Positions 1 through 7,732 of a DNA stretch of 64,000 bases are shown here, one piece after another (position 1 is the first letter of the stretch; each line of letters begins with the position of its first letter). The stretch is from the NCBI RefSeq assembly GCF_042682545.1, contig NZ_JBHUHQ010000015.1. One strand, given 5' to 3'. The position numbers and the translations under genes were made by a program. The notes below the pieces were generated by a model. It made no database searches. It was not told where the DNA came from and worked only from the letters and a program-made list of their open reading frames with translations. Source of the stretch: Ornithinibacillus salinisoli (GTDB lineage Bacteria > Bacillota > Bacilli > Bacillales > Amphibacillaceae).

Positions 1-38
1 ATGGTTTTAGAAGTTTTAAACGTTTTAGGGCGAAGATC

Positions 39-238
39 TTATTAGCAAGACAGTATAAAGAAGTTGGGTTACATGTTGGGTAAAGTGGCAAAATTAATCG
101 CCACCCCAACATTTGACGTAGAACCATATTTGTTGGGTTTCAGGTAAAATTCTAAAAAAATACATATGAATCTAGAAATTATAAGAAATTTTGAGCAAAA
201 ATTTTATTGGCAAGACAGTATAAAGAAGTTGGTTACAT
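39..238. repeat. Imperfect direct repeat pair, two 35-nt copies
   Basis: Positions 39-74 and 204-238 share the string GCAAGACAGTATAAAGAAG and differ only by an A/G change near the start and one missing G in the TTGGGTTACAT tail. The copies are 165 nt apart in AT-rich sequence with no gene. They may be remnants of a dispersed repeat whose other part lies before the window; I do not recognise the family. Confidence 0.6.
73..112. other. Long hairpin without a T-tract
   Basis: ATGTTGGG (73-80) pairs with CCCAACAT (105-112), and inside it GTGGC (85-89) pairs with GCCAC (100-104). No run of T follows on either strand, so it is not a standard terminator. It starts at the end of the first copy of the 35-nt repeat. 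From 113 to about 390 I see no other structure or gene. Confidence 0.5.
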
Positions 239-391
239 AAAATTTAAGTTGGAAAATTTTATTCTCTATCCCAAAATATTACTTTAATCCAACCGAAAAA
301 TATCTCTCCTTTATTTCAAAACGATTAAAAAATAGGAAATTATGACTAAAATAAATAAAAACTACTCCTTTTGTCACAAATCTATTATTTT

Positions 392-486
392 TGTAATAAA
401 TTCTAGTAGTTCTGGTAATCCTTGTAATAGACTTTTAAAAGTCTTGTAACTGCATTGCCCCATCATGTGTGATAGGATTGGCAATG
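392..486 (+). promoter_or_regulatory. Structured leader of the LysM/3D gene
   Basis: A perfect 16-bp palindrome, AGACTTTTAAAAGTCT, lies at 429-444 with TGTAAT and TGTAAC on its two sides; another TGTAAT is at 392-397. A second hairpin, CATTGCC (453-459) with GGCAATG (480-486) and an inner ATCA/TGAT arm, ends 11 nt before the ribosome binding site. Homologous yocH of B. subtilis is controlled by WalR, whose box is two TGTAAT-like half-sites 5 nt apart; the half-sites seen here are not spaced that way, so WalR control is only a guess. A cis-acting RNA is an alternative. Confidence 0.35.
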
Positions 487-511
487 TCGGAAATTTAAGG
501 AGGGACTACTT

Positions 512-1243
512 ATGAAAAAAATAGTAGCAGTACTTGCTTCTAGTATCCTATTAGCAGGTGCATCTGTAACGAATGTTTCCGCAGCAGATTATGAAGTTGA
601 AAAAGGAGATAGTCTTTGGGGAATAGCGCAGAACTTTAATACAACAGTAGATGATATTCTAGATATAAATGACTTAGACGAAACAGTTATCTATCCAAAA
701 CAAAAACTATTGATCTATAAGAAGTACTTGGTTCAAAAGGGAGATACATTATATGCCATTGGAAAGGAACATGATGTATCTGTAGAAGATTTAAAGGAAT
801 GGAACGAATTAAAATCAGATTTGATTCTTATAGGACAAGAATTATCCATTAAAACATCGAAAGAAAATAAAGATGATAATGAATCTAGCACAACAGCTTC
901 TACCCTTTCGAAAAAGGAAAAGAAAACCGACGAAGAAACACCGGAAGGAAAAACAATTTCTGTATCTGCAACGGCCTATACAGCAAAATGCCAAGGTTGT
1001 TCAGGTATTACTTATACAGGAGTTGATTTAAATAGCAATCCAAATGCCAAAGTAATTGCTGTTGATCCAAGTGTAATTCCACTAGGTTCACAAGTATATG
1101 TTGAAGGTTATGGGTATGCAACTGCTGCAGACATTGGTAGTGCAATAACAGGAAACAAAATTGATATTCACTTACCTACGAAAAAAGAAGCGCTCAATTG
1201 GGGTGTTCGTACAGTCGATGTAACAATAATCGATGAGAATTAA
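512..1243 (+). CDS. Secreted LysM-3D cell-wall protein (YocH-like)
   Basis: Predicted secreted peptidoglycan-binding protein of 243 residues. A signal peptide covers about residues 1-25 (MKK, hydrophobic core, VSAAD cleavage region). Two LysM modules follow (about 27-69 and 72-114, each starting with a Y.V..GDSL/TL pattern), then a Lys/Glu/Thr-rich linker, then a C-terminal 3D domain (about 150-240) with the conserved Asp residues in AVDPSVIPLGS, AADIG and IDIHLP. Known relatives such as B. subtilis YocH are cell-wall-associated muralytic enzymes, the 3D domain resembling the MltA catalytic core. The start is fixed by AAGGAGGGA at 498-506. The gene is monocistronic and ends at a terminator. 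Exact enzymatic specificity cannot be read from the sequence. Confidence 0.9.
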   Translation: MKKIVAVLASSILLAGASVTNVSAADYEVEKGDSLWGIAQNFNTTVDDILDINDLDETVIYPKQKLLIYKKYLVQKGDTLYAIGKEHDVSVEDLKEWNELKSDLILIGQELSIKTSKENKDDNESSTTASTLSKKEKKTDEETPEGKTISVSATAYTAKCQGCSGITYTGVDLNSNPNAKVIAVDPSVIPLGSQVYVEGYGYATAADIGSAITGNKIDIHLPTKKEALNWGVRTVDVTIIDEN

Positions 1244-1250
1244 GAATGAT

Positions 1251-1286
1251 AGGAAAGTACCTAGTTTAGGTGCTTTCCTTTTTTAT
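1251..1286 (+). terminator. Intrinsic terminator after the LysM-3D gene
   Basis: AGGAAAG-ACC pairs with GGT-CTTTCCT across a short loop and runs into a T-tract at 1279-1284. Confidence 0.85.
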
Positions 1287-1301
1287 ATTTTTATTTTCTA
1301 A

Positions 1302-1430
1302 TTAGAATTGTGTATTAGTAGATTGATCACTAGGATCTACGATTTGGTTTTCGTTCGAATCCTGAACAAATCCAAGAATACCAAAACCTAAAATGAGTAT
1401 CATAAATAAAGCAATTAATACTTTTTTCAT
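1302..1430 (-). CDS. Small 42-residue membrane-anchored protein
   Basis: A 43-codon frame on the minus strand starts at 1430 behind TTGGAGGC with 5-nt spacing. The product begins MKK, has one strongly hydrophobic segment (about residues 4-22, rich in Leu, Ile, Phe and Gly) and a short polar tail rich in Asp, Ser, Asn and Gln. This layout fits a signal anchor or signal peptide with a short extracytoplasmic tail. I do not recognise a family. It is convergent with the LysM-3D gene and ends 59 nt from that gene's stop. The good ribosome binding site and clean membrane topology favour a real gene over chance. Confidence 0.55.
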   Translation of the reverse strand: MKKVLIALFMILILGFGILGFVQDSNENQIVDPSDQSTNTQF

Positions 1431-1645
1431 TTTACTGCCTCCAAATAATTAATTCAACAGTACTTAGTATAATAAATATATAGAGTGAATACCATCTCTT
1501 TTTCTAACAAATTAACGGTAAATCTTACAAAATTGTAATATAATGGCCAAAGTATGAAAAAAATGTTAATACATAACGATAATGTGTATGATTTTTTAAG
1601 ATTAAACGATAATAACAGAGAAGAAATAATACACTTGTGATTTGT

Positions 1646-1662
1646 GTTTACTCATAGTAAAC
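1646..1662. promoter_or_regulatory. Operator-like palindrome upstream of kbl
   Basis: GTTTACTCATAGTAAAC is a perfect 7-bp inverted repeat with a 3-nt spacer, about 115 nt before the kbl start. Its size suits a dimeric repressor. I cannot name the regulator. Confidence 0.35.
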
Positions 1663-1742
1663 ATTTATCCAAAGTTATGATAAACTGATAGTAAAATAAG
1701 GCTTTGTATATAAATTTGTTCACTTGACATGGACAAGTGTAT

Positions 1743-1756
1743 ATGAAGCGCTTACA
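1743..1756 (-). promoter_or_regulatory. cre-like CcpA site before kbl
   Basis: Read on the minus strand the site is TGTAAGCGCTTCAT, which matches 13 of 14 positions of the CcpA consensus TGWAARCGYTWNCW. It lies between an upstream TTGACA (1724-1729) and the kbl ribosome binding site. A matching -10 at normal spacing was not found, so the promoter itself is unplaced. Confidence 0.45.
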
Positions 1757-1775
1757 TAATAAAGGAGGAATATAA

Positions 1776-2966
1776 ATGTCCAGTAAAATATTGGATACGT
1801 TTTTAAATGAAAATATTGCAGAACTAAAAGATCGTGGATTATATAATGAAATTGACCCAGTACAAGGTGCAAATGGCCCCAGGATAAAAATTGAAGGTAA
1901 AGAACTGATAAACCTTTCCTCGAATAACTACCTTGGTCTATCAACAGATGACAGACTTAAAAAAGTAGCAAAAGAAGCGGTCAATACCCACGGTGTTGGT
2001 GCAGGTGCAGTTCGTACTATTAATGGGACGCTAGATCTTCACATCGAACTAGAGAAACGACTTGCTGAATTTAAAGGGACGGAAGCGGTTATATCCTATC
2101 AATCAGGATTCAACTGTAATATGGCAGCTATCTCAGCTGTAATGGATAAAAATGATGCCATACTATCGGATCAATTGAATCACGCATCAATCATTGATGG
2201 TTGCCGGTTATCCAAAGCTAAGATCATTCCGTTTAATCATTCTGATATGGATGATCTTAGGAAGAAAGCAAAAGAAGCAGTAGAATCAGGGCAATATAAA
2301 AAGATCATGGTAATTACAGATGGTGTGTTTTCGATGGATGGAGATGTAGCAAATTTACCTGAAATAGTTGAGATTGCCGAAGAACATGATTTGATTACAT
2401 ATGTGGATGATGCACATGGATCAGGAGTATTAGGAAAAGGTGCTGGAACGGTAAAACATTTTGGTCTACAGGATAAAGTAGATTTTCAAATGGGTACATT
2501 ATCAAAAGCTATGGGTGTAATAGGTGGATATGTAGCAGGAAAGTCTAATTTAATTGATTGGTTAAAGGCTCGTTCACGTCCTTTCCTATTTTCTACGGCT
2601 GTTTCACCAGCTGATGCGGCAGCTAGTATCAAAGCAATTGAGCTTTTAATGGAAAGCACAGAACTACATGACAAGCTATGGGAAAATGGAAACTATTTAA
2701 AAGAGGGATTGAAGAATCTTGGATTTAACATTGGTGATAGTGAAACTCCGATAACACCGTGTATAATCGGAGATGAAAAAGATGCACAGAAATTCAGTAA
2801 GCGTTTGTATGAGGAAGGTGTTTACGCGAAATCTATCGTATTCCCTACCGTACCAAGAGGAGCTGGACGTGTAAGAAATATGCCAACTGCTGCTCATACG
2901 AAAGAAATGCTTGATGAAGCAATCACTGCATATGAAAAAGTTGGTAAAGAAATGGGCTTAATATAA
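1776..2966 (+). CDS. kbl: Glycine C-acetyltransferase (2-amino-3-ketobutyrate CoA ligase)
   Basis: PLP enzyme of the alpha-oxoamine synthase family, 396 residues, the usual length. It cleaves 2-amino-3-ketobutyrate with CoA to glycine and acetyl-CoA, the second step of threonine breakdown. Visible landmarks: HGVGAGAVRTINGT (about 72-85), the substrate-region motif NHASIIDG (135-142), the cofactor-binding DDAHGSG (211-217) and the PLP lysine K244 in TLSKAMG. The start follows AAAGGAGGA with 7-nt spacing. The next gene, 31 nt on, encodes threonine dehydrogenase, which supplies the unstable substrate; this neighbour separates the enzyme from the related 8-amino-7-oxononanoate synthase (BioF). 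Confidence 0.92.
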   Translation: MSSKILDTFLNENIAELKDRGLYNEIDPVQGANGPRIKIEGKELINLSSNNYLGLSTDDRLKKVAKEAVNTHGVGAGAVRTINGTLDLHIELEKRLAEFKGTEAVISYQSGFNCNMAAISAVMDKNDAILSDQLNHASIIDGCRLSKAKIIPFNHSDMDDLRKKAKEAVESGQYKKIMVITDGVFSMDGDVANLPEIVEIAEEHDLITYVDDAHGSGVLGKGAGTVKHFGLQDKVDFQMGTLSKAMGVIGGYVAGKSNLIDWLKARSRPFLFSTAVSPADAAASIKAIELLMESTELHDKLWENGNYLKEGLKNLGFNIGDSETPITPCIIGDEKDAQKFSKRLYEEGVYAKSIVFPTVPRGAGRVRNMPTAAHTKEMLDEAITAYEKVGKEMGLI

Positions 2967-2997
2967 AAAGACATAGACAGGTTAGAGAGGGAATAAG

Positions 2998-3936
2998 ATG
3001 AAAAAAATACTAGTAACTGGAGCTTTAGGGCAAATAGGTTCAGAGCTTGTTGCCAAGCTTCGTAATATTTATGGAGCATCGAATGTAATTGGTTCCGATA
3101 TACGTAAAGTAGAGGGTGCTGAAGAGCAAGGTCCGTTCGAAATCATTGATGTCACAGATGCAGAACGTATTTTTACTGTGGCCAAAGAACATAAAGTAAA
3201 TACGATTATGCATTTAGCTGCTTTATTATCGGCAACTGCAGAAAAGAATCCAAAATTGGCATGGGATATCAATATGGGTGGTCTTGTTAACGCACTAGAA
3301 GTTGCTCGCGAACTAGATCTTAAGTTTTTTACTCCTAGTTCAATTGGAGCATTTGGACCTAGTACACCAAAAAATGGTACACCACAGGATACATTACAAC
3401 GTCCAACAACCATGTATGGAGTAAACAAAGTATCAGGCGAATTACTATGTGATTATTATTTCCATCGTTTTGGAGTAGATACACGAGGTATACGTTATCC
3501 AGGGTTAATTTCTTATGTAGCTCCTCCAGGTGGTGGAACAACCGATTATGCAGTGGAAATCTATTATGAGGCAATAAAAAATAAAGCATATACATCATAT
3601 ATAGGTGAAGGAACATACATGGATATGATGTATATGCCAGATGCATTAAATGCGATTGTGCAGCTAATGGAAGCAGACCCAAATAAACTAGAGCACCGCA
3701 ATGCATTTAATATTTCTTCGATATCTGCAGCACCAGAAGATTTTGCAAAAGCAATCCAGAAATATATACCCGAGTTTACGATATCGTATGATGTTGACCC
3801 TGTAAGGCAGAAAATTGCCGATAGTTGGCCAAACAGTATCGATTCTTCTGCTGCAGCGAAAGAATGGGGATTTAAAGCGGAATATGACCTGGACAAAATG
3901 ACAAAAGAAATGCTTGAAAAAATTGGTGAAAAATGA
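2998..3936 (+). CDS. tdh: L-threonine 3-dehydrogenase, short-chain (SDR) type
   Basis: NAD-dependent dehydrogenase of the extended SDR/UDP-galactose-epimerase-like fold, 312 residues. It oxidises L-threonine to 2-amino-3-ketobutyrate for Kbl encoded just upstream. The Rossmann motif GALGQIG is at 8-14, the catalytic Ser is in TPSSIGAFGP (112-121), and the Y140-x3-K144 pair is in MYGVNK. The conserved RYPG and YMPD motifs of this subgroup are present. It is unrelated to the zinc-dependent Tdh of E. coli. Translation starts at ATG 2998 behind GAGAGGGA; the 31-nt gap to kbl and the single terminator at 3955 support a two-gene operon. Confidence 0.88.
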   Translation: MKKILVTGALGQIGSELVAKLRNIYGASNVIGSDIRKVEGAEEQGPFEIIDVTDAERIFTVAKEHKVNTIMHLAALLSATAEKNPKLAWDINMGGLVNALEVARELDLKFFTPSSIGAFGPSTPKNGTPQDTLQRPTTMYGVNKVSGELLCDYYFHRFGVDTRGIRYPGLISYVAPPGGGTTDYAVEIYYEAIKNKAYTSYIGEGTYMDMMYMPDALNAIVQLMEADPNKLEHRNAFNISSISAAPEDFAKAIQKYIPEFTISYDVDPVRQKIADSWPNSIDSSAAAKEWGFKAEYDLDKMTKEMLEKIGEK

Positions 3937-3954
3937 AATAATTCGTAGTTACAA

Positions 3955-3985
3955 AGCGCCCTTTTCGAAAAAGGGCGCTATTTTC
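3955..3985 (+). terminator. Terminator of the kbl-tdh operon
   Basis: AGCGCCCTTTT and AAAAGGGCGCT form a stem with a tiny loop, followed by ATTTT. Confidence 0.85.
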
Positions 3986-4061
3986 ATGGGGATTTTAAGG
4001 TGCGGTTAGAGTTGCTTGCTTTTTGGGAGAATTGTTGAAGAAAAAATCAGCAACAATGCGG

Positions 4062-4092
4062 TAAAAAAGCTCTCCGCTTTTGCGGAGAGCTT
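4062..4092 (-). terminator. Terminator of the ABC-F gene
   Basis: AAGCTCTCCGC and GCGGAGAGCTT (4068-4092) flank a TTTT loop; on the minus strand the stem runs into six T. Confidence 0.85.
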
Positions 4093-4099
4093 ATCTCAA

Positions 4100-5719
4100 T
4101 TATTCGTACATCTCACTAATTTTCTTCTGTAATTCTCGGTCGGATACATATTCATCATAACTCATCTCTTTGTCGACAATTCCCTTAGGAGTAATCTCGA
4201 TTAGTCGATTTGCAATACTATTTATGAATTGATGATCATGTGATGTAAATAGGATAGATCCTTTAAATTTAATTAGCCCATTATTCAATGCTGTAATGGA
4301 TTCTAAGTCTAAGTGGTTTGTTGGTTCATCCATTAGTAATACATTTGCATTACTCAACATCATTTTTGATAGCATGCAACGAACTTTTTCTCCACCAGAT
4401 AAGACGTTTGCTTTCTTTAATGCTTCCTCACCAGAAAATAACATACGACCTAAAAATCCGCGTAAGAAAGTTTCCGTTTCGTCTTCAGGAGAAAATTGAC
4501 GCAGCCAATCTACTAACGGTAAATCATTATTCTCAAAGAATTTACTGTTGTCCTTTGGAAAATACGATTGGGATGTTGTAACGCCCCATTTAAATGAACC
4601 TGCATCAGGTTCCATTTCACCCACTAATATTTTGAATAACGTCGTTTTAGCAATGTCATCGTTCCCAACGAAGGCAATTTTGTCATCCTTGTTCATGGTA
4701 AAGCTAATATTATCAAGAACTTTCTTTCCACCAATCGTCTTCGTTAAACCTTCCACACGTAATAAATCATTTCCAATTTCTCGCTCTGGAGTAAATGCAA
4801 TGTACGGGTACTTACGAGAAGATGGTTTAATATCATCTAGTGTAATATTCTCTAATAACTTTTTACGAGAGGTAGCTTGTCTTGACTTTGATGCATTGGC
4901 ACTAAAACGGGCAACAAAAGCTTGTAATTCTTTAATCTTCTCTTCTTTTTTCTTATTGGCTTCTTGAGCCATTCGTGAAGCTAATTGACTAGATTCGTAC
5001 CAGAAATCATAGTTACCGATATAAATTTCAATTTTTCCGTAGTCAACATCAGCAATATGCGTGCATACTTTATTTAAAAAATGACGATCGTGAGAAACAA
5101 CAATGACCGTATTCTCAAAATTAATAAGGAATTCCTCTAACCACTGAATGGCTTGGATATCTAAGCCATTCGTAGGCTCGTCTAGTAGTAAAATATCAGG
5201 ATTTCCAAACAAGCTTTGTGCTAATAATACTTTTACTTTTTGGTCCGCCGTAATATCAGCCATTTTCATTGTGTGCAAGGACTCTTCAATTCCCAAGCCT
5301 TTTAACAATATAGCTGCATCTGCTTCTGCTTCCCAACCATTCATTTCAGCAAATTCACCTTCAAGTTCTGCAGCGCGCATACCATCTTCCTCGCTGAATT
5401 CTGCTTTCATATAAATGGCATCTTTTTCCTGTTTCACTGCAAATAATCGTTCATGTCCCATTAGTACTGTTTCAAGCACTGGAAGGTCCTCATATGCAAA
5501 GTGGTCTTGCTTTAATACTGCAAGTCGTTCACCAGGAGCCATGGAAACATGACCAGTTTGTGGGTCAATTTCACCAGATAATATTTTGAGAAAAGTTGAT
5601 TTCCCAGCGCCATTCGCTCCAATTACACCGTAACAATTTCCGGGTGTGAATTTTAAATTAACATCTTCAAATAATTTTTTATCGCCATATCGTAAACTAA
5701 CATTAGAAACATTAATCAT
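4100..5719 (-). CDS. ABC-F family ATPase (YkpA/YbiT-like)
   Basis: Soluble twin-ATPase of 539 residues with no membrane segment, the size of B. subtilis YkpA. ABC-F proteins act at the ribosome as translation factors or antibiotic-resistance proteins. Domain 1 has Walker A GANGAGKST (34-42) and Walker B LLLDEPTN (177-184). A charged inter-domain linker (about 245-300) follows. Domain 2 has signature LSGGEK (440-445) and a second DEPTNHLD. Two elements are degenerate: the first signature reads ITADQK (156-161) and the second Walker A reads GNDDIAKTT (352-360). Both fall in the same composite ATP site, leaving one canonical and one altered site. The substrate or ribosomal role is not readable. 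Single gene with its own terminator. Confidence 0.85.
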   Translation of the reverse strand: MINVSNVSLRYGDKKLFEDVNLKFTPGNCYGVIGANGAGKSTFLKILSGEIDPQTGHVSMAPGERLAVLKQDHFAYEDLPVLETVLMGHERLFAVKQEKDAIYMKAEFSEEDGMRAAELEGEFAEMNGWEAEADAAILLKGLGIEESLHTMKMADITADQKVKVLLAQSLFGNPDILLLDEPTNGLDIQAIQWLEEFLINFENTVIVVSHDRHFLNKVCTHIADVDYGKIEIYIGNYDFWYESSQLASRMAQEANKKKEEKIKELQAFVARFSANASKSRQATSRKKLLENITLDDIKPSSRKYPYIAFTPEREIGNDLLRVEGLTKTIGGKKVLDNISFTMNKDDKIAFVGNDDIAKTTLFKILVGEMEPDAGSFKWGVTTSQSYFPKDNSKFFENNDLPLVDWLRQFSPEDETETFLRGFLGRMLFSGEEALKKANVLSGGEKVRCMLSKMMLSNANVLLMDEPTNHLDLESITALNNGLIKFKGSILFTSHDHQFINSIANRLIEITPKGIVDKEMSYDEYVSDRELQKKISEMYE

Positions 5720-5834
5720 TGATTATTAAATCCTCCAATATAATAGTAATCACCGTTAGCTTACGTGATTTAAAGGGTTTCGTCAATGTTTTAGGAGTGT
5801 TATGATAGATAATAATGATATTTAAGATATTTTT

Positions 5835-5849
5835 TTGGTAATTTACCAA
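5835..5849. promoter_or_regulatory. Short perfect palindrome between divergent genes
   Basis: TTGGTAA-T-TTACCAA lies in the AT-rich 249-nt gap between the ABC-F gene and the papain-like gene. It could be an operator for either; no regulator is apparent. Nothing else was seen in the gap. Confidence 0.25.
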
Positions 5850-5968
5850 TAAAATAATAAAAAAAAGTTAAAAATTAACTTGTTTATTTCTTGATTTTTC
5901 GGTAAAGTTTTGTTTATGGTATTGTTTTTTGATTTTGGGTTAGTGAGGAAGTCGTGAGGGGGAATTTT

Positions 5969-6595
5969 ATGAGAGAAAAAACAATTTATCTTCTCTTTTC
6001 AGATACAGGGACGTATTTATCGAGAGCCATTAACTATTGTACAAAACAATCTCTTAATCATGTATCGATAAGTTTTGATCCAGAATTGAATGAAGTATAT
6101 AGTTTCGGACGGATAAATCCTAGAAATCCTTTTAGTGGTGGATTTGTTAAGGAAAATATTCGTGGAAATTTCCTTAAACACGCTAAATGTAAGATTTATT
6201 CGCTCCAACTCACTGAACCAGAATACAATAAAATTCTATCAAATATTAAAGAAATTGAAACTAATGCAGCAAATTATAAATATAATTTTTTAGGATTAAT
6301 AGGTATCTTGCTGCAAATTGAAATAAATCGTGACCATGCACTTTTTTGCTCACAGTTCGTGGCAACTGTTCTGAAAGACTATGAAGATTTTAAGCTAGAA
6401 AAACCAATATGTTTTGTTACACCCGCAGATATACGTGAACAATCTGGTTTACAATTAATCTATCAAGGTAAATTAGGAGAGTATCCAGAACAATTTATTA
6501 CAGATACTGATAACATGCAGGATGAGACATTGGTCGCAAAGCAATCATTATTATTATTTGTTAGGAAAAAGGTTAAACAATTTGTTATTCGATAA
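5969..6595 (+). CDS. YiiX-like permuted papain-fold hydrolase
   Basis: Protein of 208 residues without signal peptide or membrane segment. The order His (H31 in LNHVSISF) before Cys (C127 in HALFCSQFV) is that of the circularly permuted NlpC/P60-like (YiiX/YebB) group, which includes amidases and thiol hydrolases acting on peptides or lipids. The Lys/Arg-rich C-terminus ends RKKVKQFVIR. I choose ATG 5969 because GAGGGGG sits 6 nt before it; the in-frame GTG at 5954 has no comparable site. It stands alone between an ABC-F gene and a repeat element. The true substrate is unknown. Confidence 0.6.
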   Translation: MREKTIYLLFSDTGTYLSRAINYCTKQSLNHVSISFDPELNEVYSFGRINPRNPFSGGFVKENIRGNFLKHAKCKIYSLQLTEPEYNKILSNIKEIETNAANYKYNFLGLIGILLQIEINRDHALFCSQFVATVLKDYEDFKLEKPICFVTPADIREQSGLQLIYQGKLGEYPEQFITDTDNMQDETLVAKQSLLLFVRKKVKQFVIR

Positions 6596-6603
6596 TAAAG
6601 AAT

Positions 6604-6643
6604 GAAGCCGTATCACTTCGCATAAGTGTACGGCTTTTTTTTA
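6604..6643 (+). terminator. Terminator after the papain-like gene
   Basis: AAGCCGTA pairs with TACGGCTT, with CACTT/AAGTG stacked inside, followed by TTTTTTTT. Confidence 0.9.
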
Positions 6644-6681
6644 TTCTAGGAAATTATAAAATTTAATGCCTGTGGATACTT

Positions 6682-7075
6682 CTTGGCAGGAACAGCCACG
6701 TCCAGCTCCGACGGACAGGACGTCCTAGTGTCGATGATGCCACAGGACGTGGCGATTTCATCGACCAGCGCCCAGCGACTAGCGCAACTTCCCTCACCTT
6801 CGTACGATAACAGTTCGACATAGTCGAACATCCTTAAACTGTAAGATTAAAGGAAGGCCGACTAAAATCGGGCTTTGCGCCCAACGTCGGCATACCCCTA
6901 TGAAGGGGCGTGTTTCCTTTATCTCCTACGGGGACTGTTCAATTAAAACCGCCACTTTGCGTGGCAACATTGAACCACCAGCGTTACGCTGGCGCAGTTC
7001 GTACGTCGCTACGACGCACAGGACGTGCTAGTACAGGCGTTGCCACAGGACGTGGCGTTTTTAGCCTGTAAGGGC
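6682..7075. repeat. Hairpin-rich, GC-richer intergenic element
   Basis: This non-coding tract is clearly richer in G+C than its surroundings and is almost wholly made of stems. A 43-nt imperfect direct repeat flanks it (6715-6757 and 7018-7060), each copy ending in TGCCACAGGACGTGGCG. Inside are GTCGATGA/TCATCGAC (6730-6765), GTTCGAC-ATA-GTCGAAC (6813-6829), a three-way structure with AAAGGAA/TTCCTTT closing GCCGAC/GTCGGC and CCCC/GGGG arms (6849-6920), GCCAC-TTTGC-GTGGC inside TTCAAT/ATTGAA, and CCAGCG-TTA-CGCTGG. It is probably a dispersed Bacillaceae repeat or a structured RNA; orientation is unknown. Confidence 0.55.
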
Positions 7076-7091
7076 GCTTGCGCTTTTGTTC

Positions 7092-7727
7092 TTATTCTAG
7101 CTCGGGAGGTAATTCAATTCCTAACGTTTCGTAGGGGACCTTTAATTTGAAAGCGAGGTTATTTCCCCCTAAATCAATATGCTCTACACTCACATGAAAG
7201 TTACTTTTTATATCCATTTCTGTTACTGCAACATAAATTTCTTCTTGTTTTGGGTTTATAATTACCCATTCCGGAGTCGGTAAGTATTTTTTCATATATT
7301 CCATAATCTTTTGATTTGGTAATTGCAATAATCCTAATGAAATAGAACGTTGTTTTAAAATAACATCTCCATTTTTTTGAACAATCGGTTCTAAGTGAAC
7401 AGATAGTGGGACAGTAGATGAAAAAGCAGGTAGCTCACCGATTAAATGCACATCATCCTCTAAAACAATGCTATATTGATGGTTCGTGTTTTTTAACAAT
7501 TCATCAAGATAAGCATTAACTAATTCATTAAGATTATTTTTCGTCGTTCGGATGACAAATTCAGAGCTCTTTTGTGTTGATTCTTGCTCTGGATCCGGTA
7601 GTTTAGCTTCAGATACTGGCCAGAAAATAAGGGTGATTAGTAAGAGAACAATAAGGATGTTACATGTGAGCAAAATGAGAAATAACTTTTTCCAATTCTT
7701 CAATTTTGTCTTTTTATTTTTGGCCAT
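7092..7727 (-). CDS. ypmS: YpmS-family membrane-anchored protein (DUF2140)
   Basis: Protein of 211 residues: a basic N-terminus (KNKKTKLKNWKK), one membrane segment (about 16-39) and a large extracytoplasmic domain with the YpmS-type pattern (PEWVIINPKQEEIYVAVTEM region and C-terminal LGIELPPELE). Function is unknown; in B. subtilis it follows the lipase-like gene ypmR, as here. AAGGTGA overlaps the ypmR stop and sits 5 nt before ATG 7727; a GTG three codons upstream, overlapping the ypmR stop, is an alternative start. The two genes are translationally coupled. Confidence 0.8.
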   Translation of the reverse strand: MAKNKKTKLKNWKKLFLILLTCNILIVLLLITLIFWPVSEAKLPDPEQESTQKSSEFVIRTTKNNLNELVNAYLDELLKNTNHQYSIVLEDDVHLIGELPAFSSTVPLSVHLEPIVQKNGDVILKQRSISLGLLQLPNQKIMEYMKKYLPTPEWVIINPKQEEIYVAVTEMDIKSNFHVSVEHIDLGGNNLAFKLKVPYETLGIELPPELE

Positions 7728-7732
7728 GTCGC

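Noticed and set aside
429..486. c-di-AMP (ydaO-type) riboswitch before the LysM-3D gene
   Set aside because: Such genes often carry one, but the conserved core sequences of that riboswitch are not recognisable here.
1340..1380. tRNA-like GTTCGAATCC string
   Set aside because: No acceptor stem, anticodon arm or D-loop around it; it lies in the small 42-residue gene.
6646..6831. 61-codon minus-strand frame in the hairpin element
   Set aside because: It is built of inverted repeats, starts inside a hairpin and lacks a ribosome binding site.
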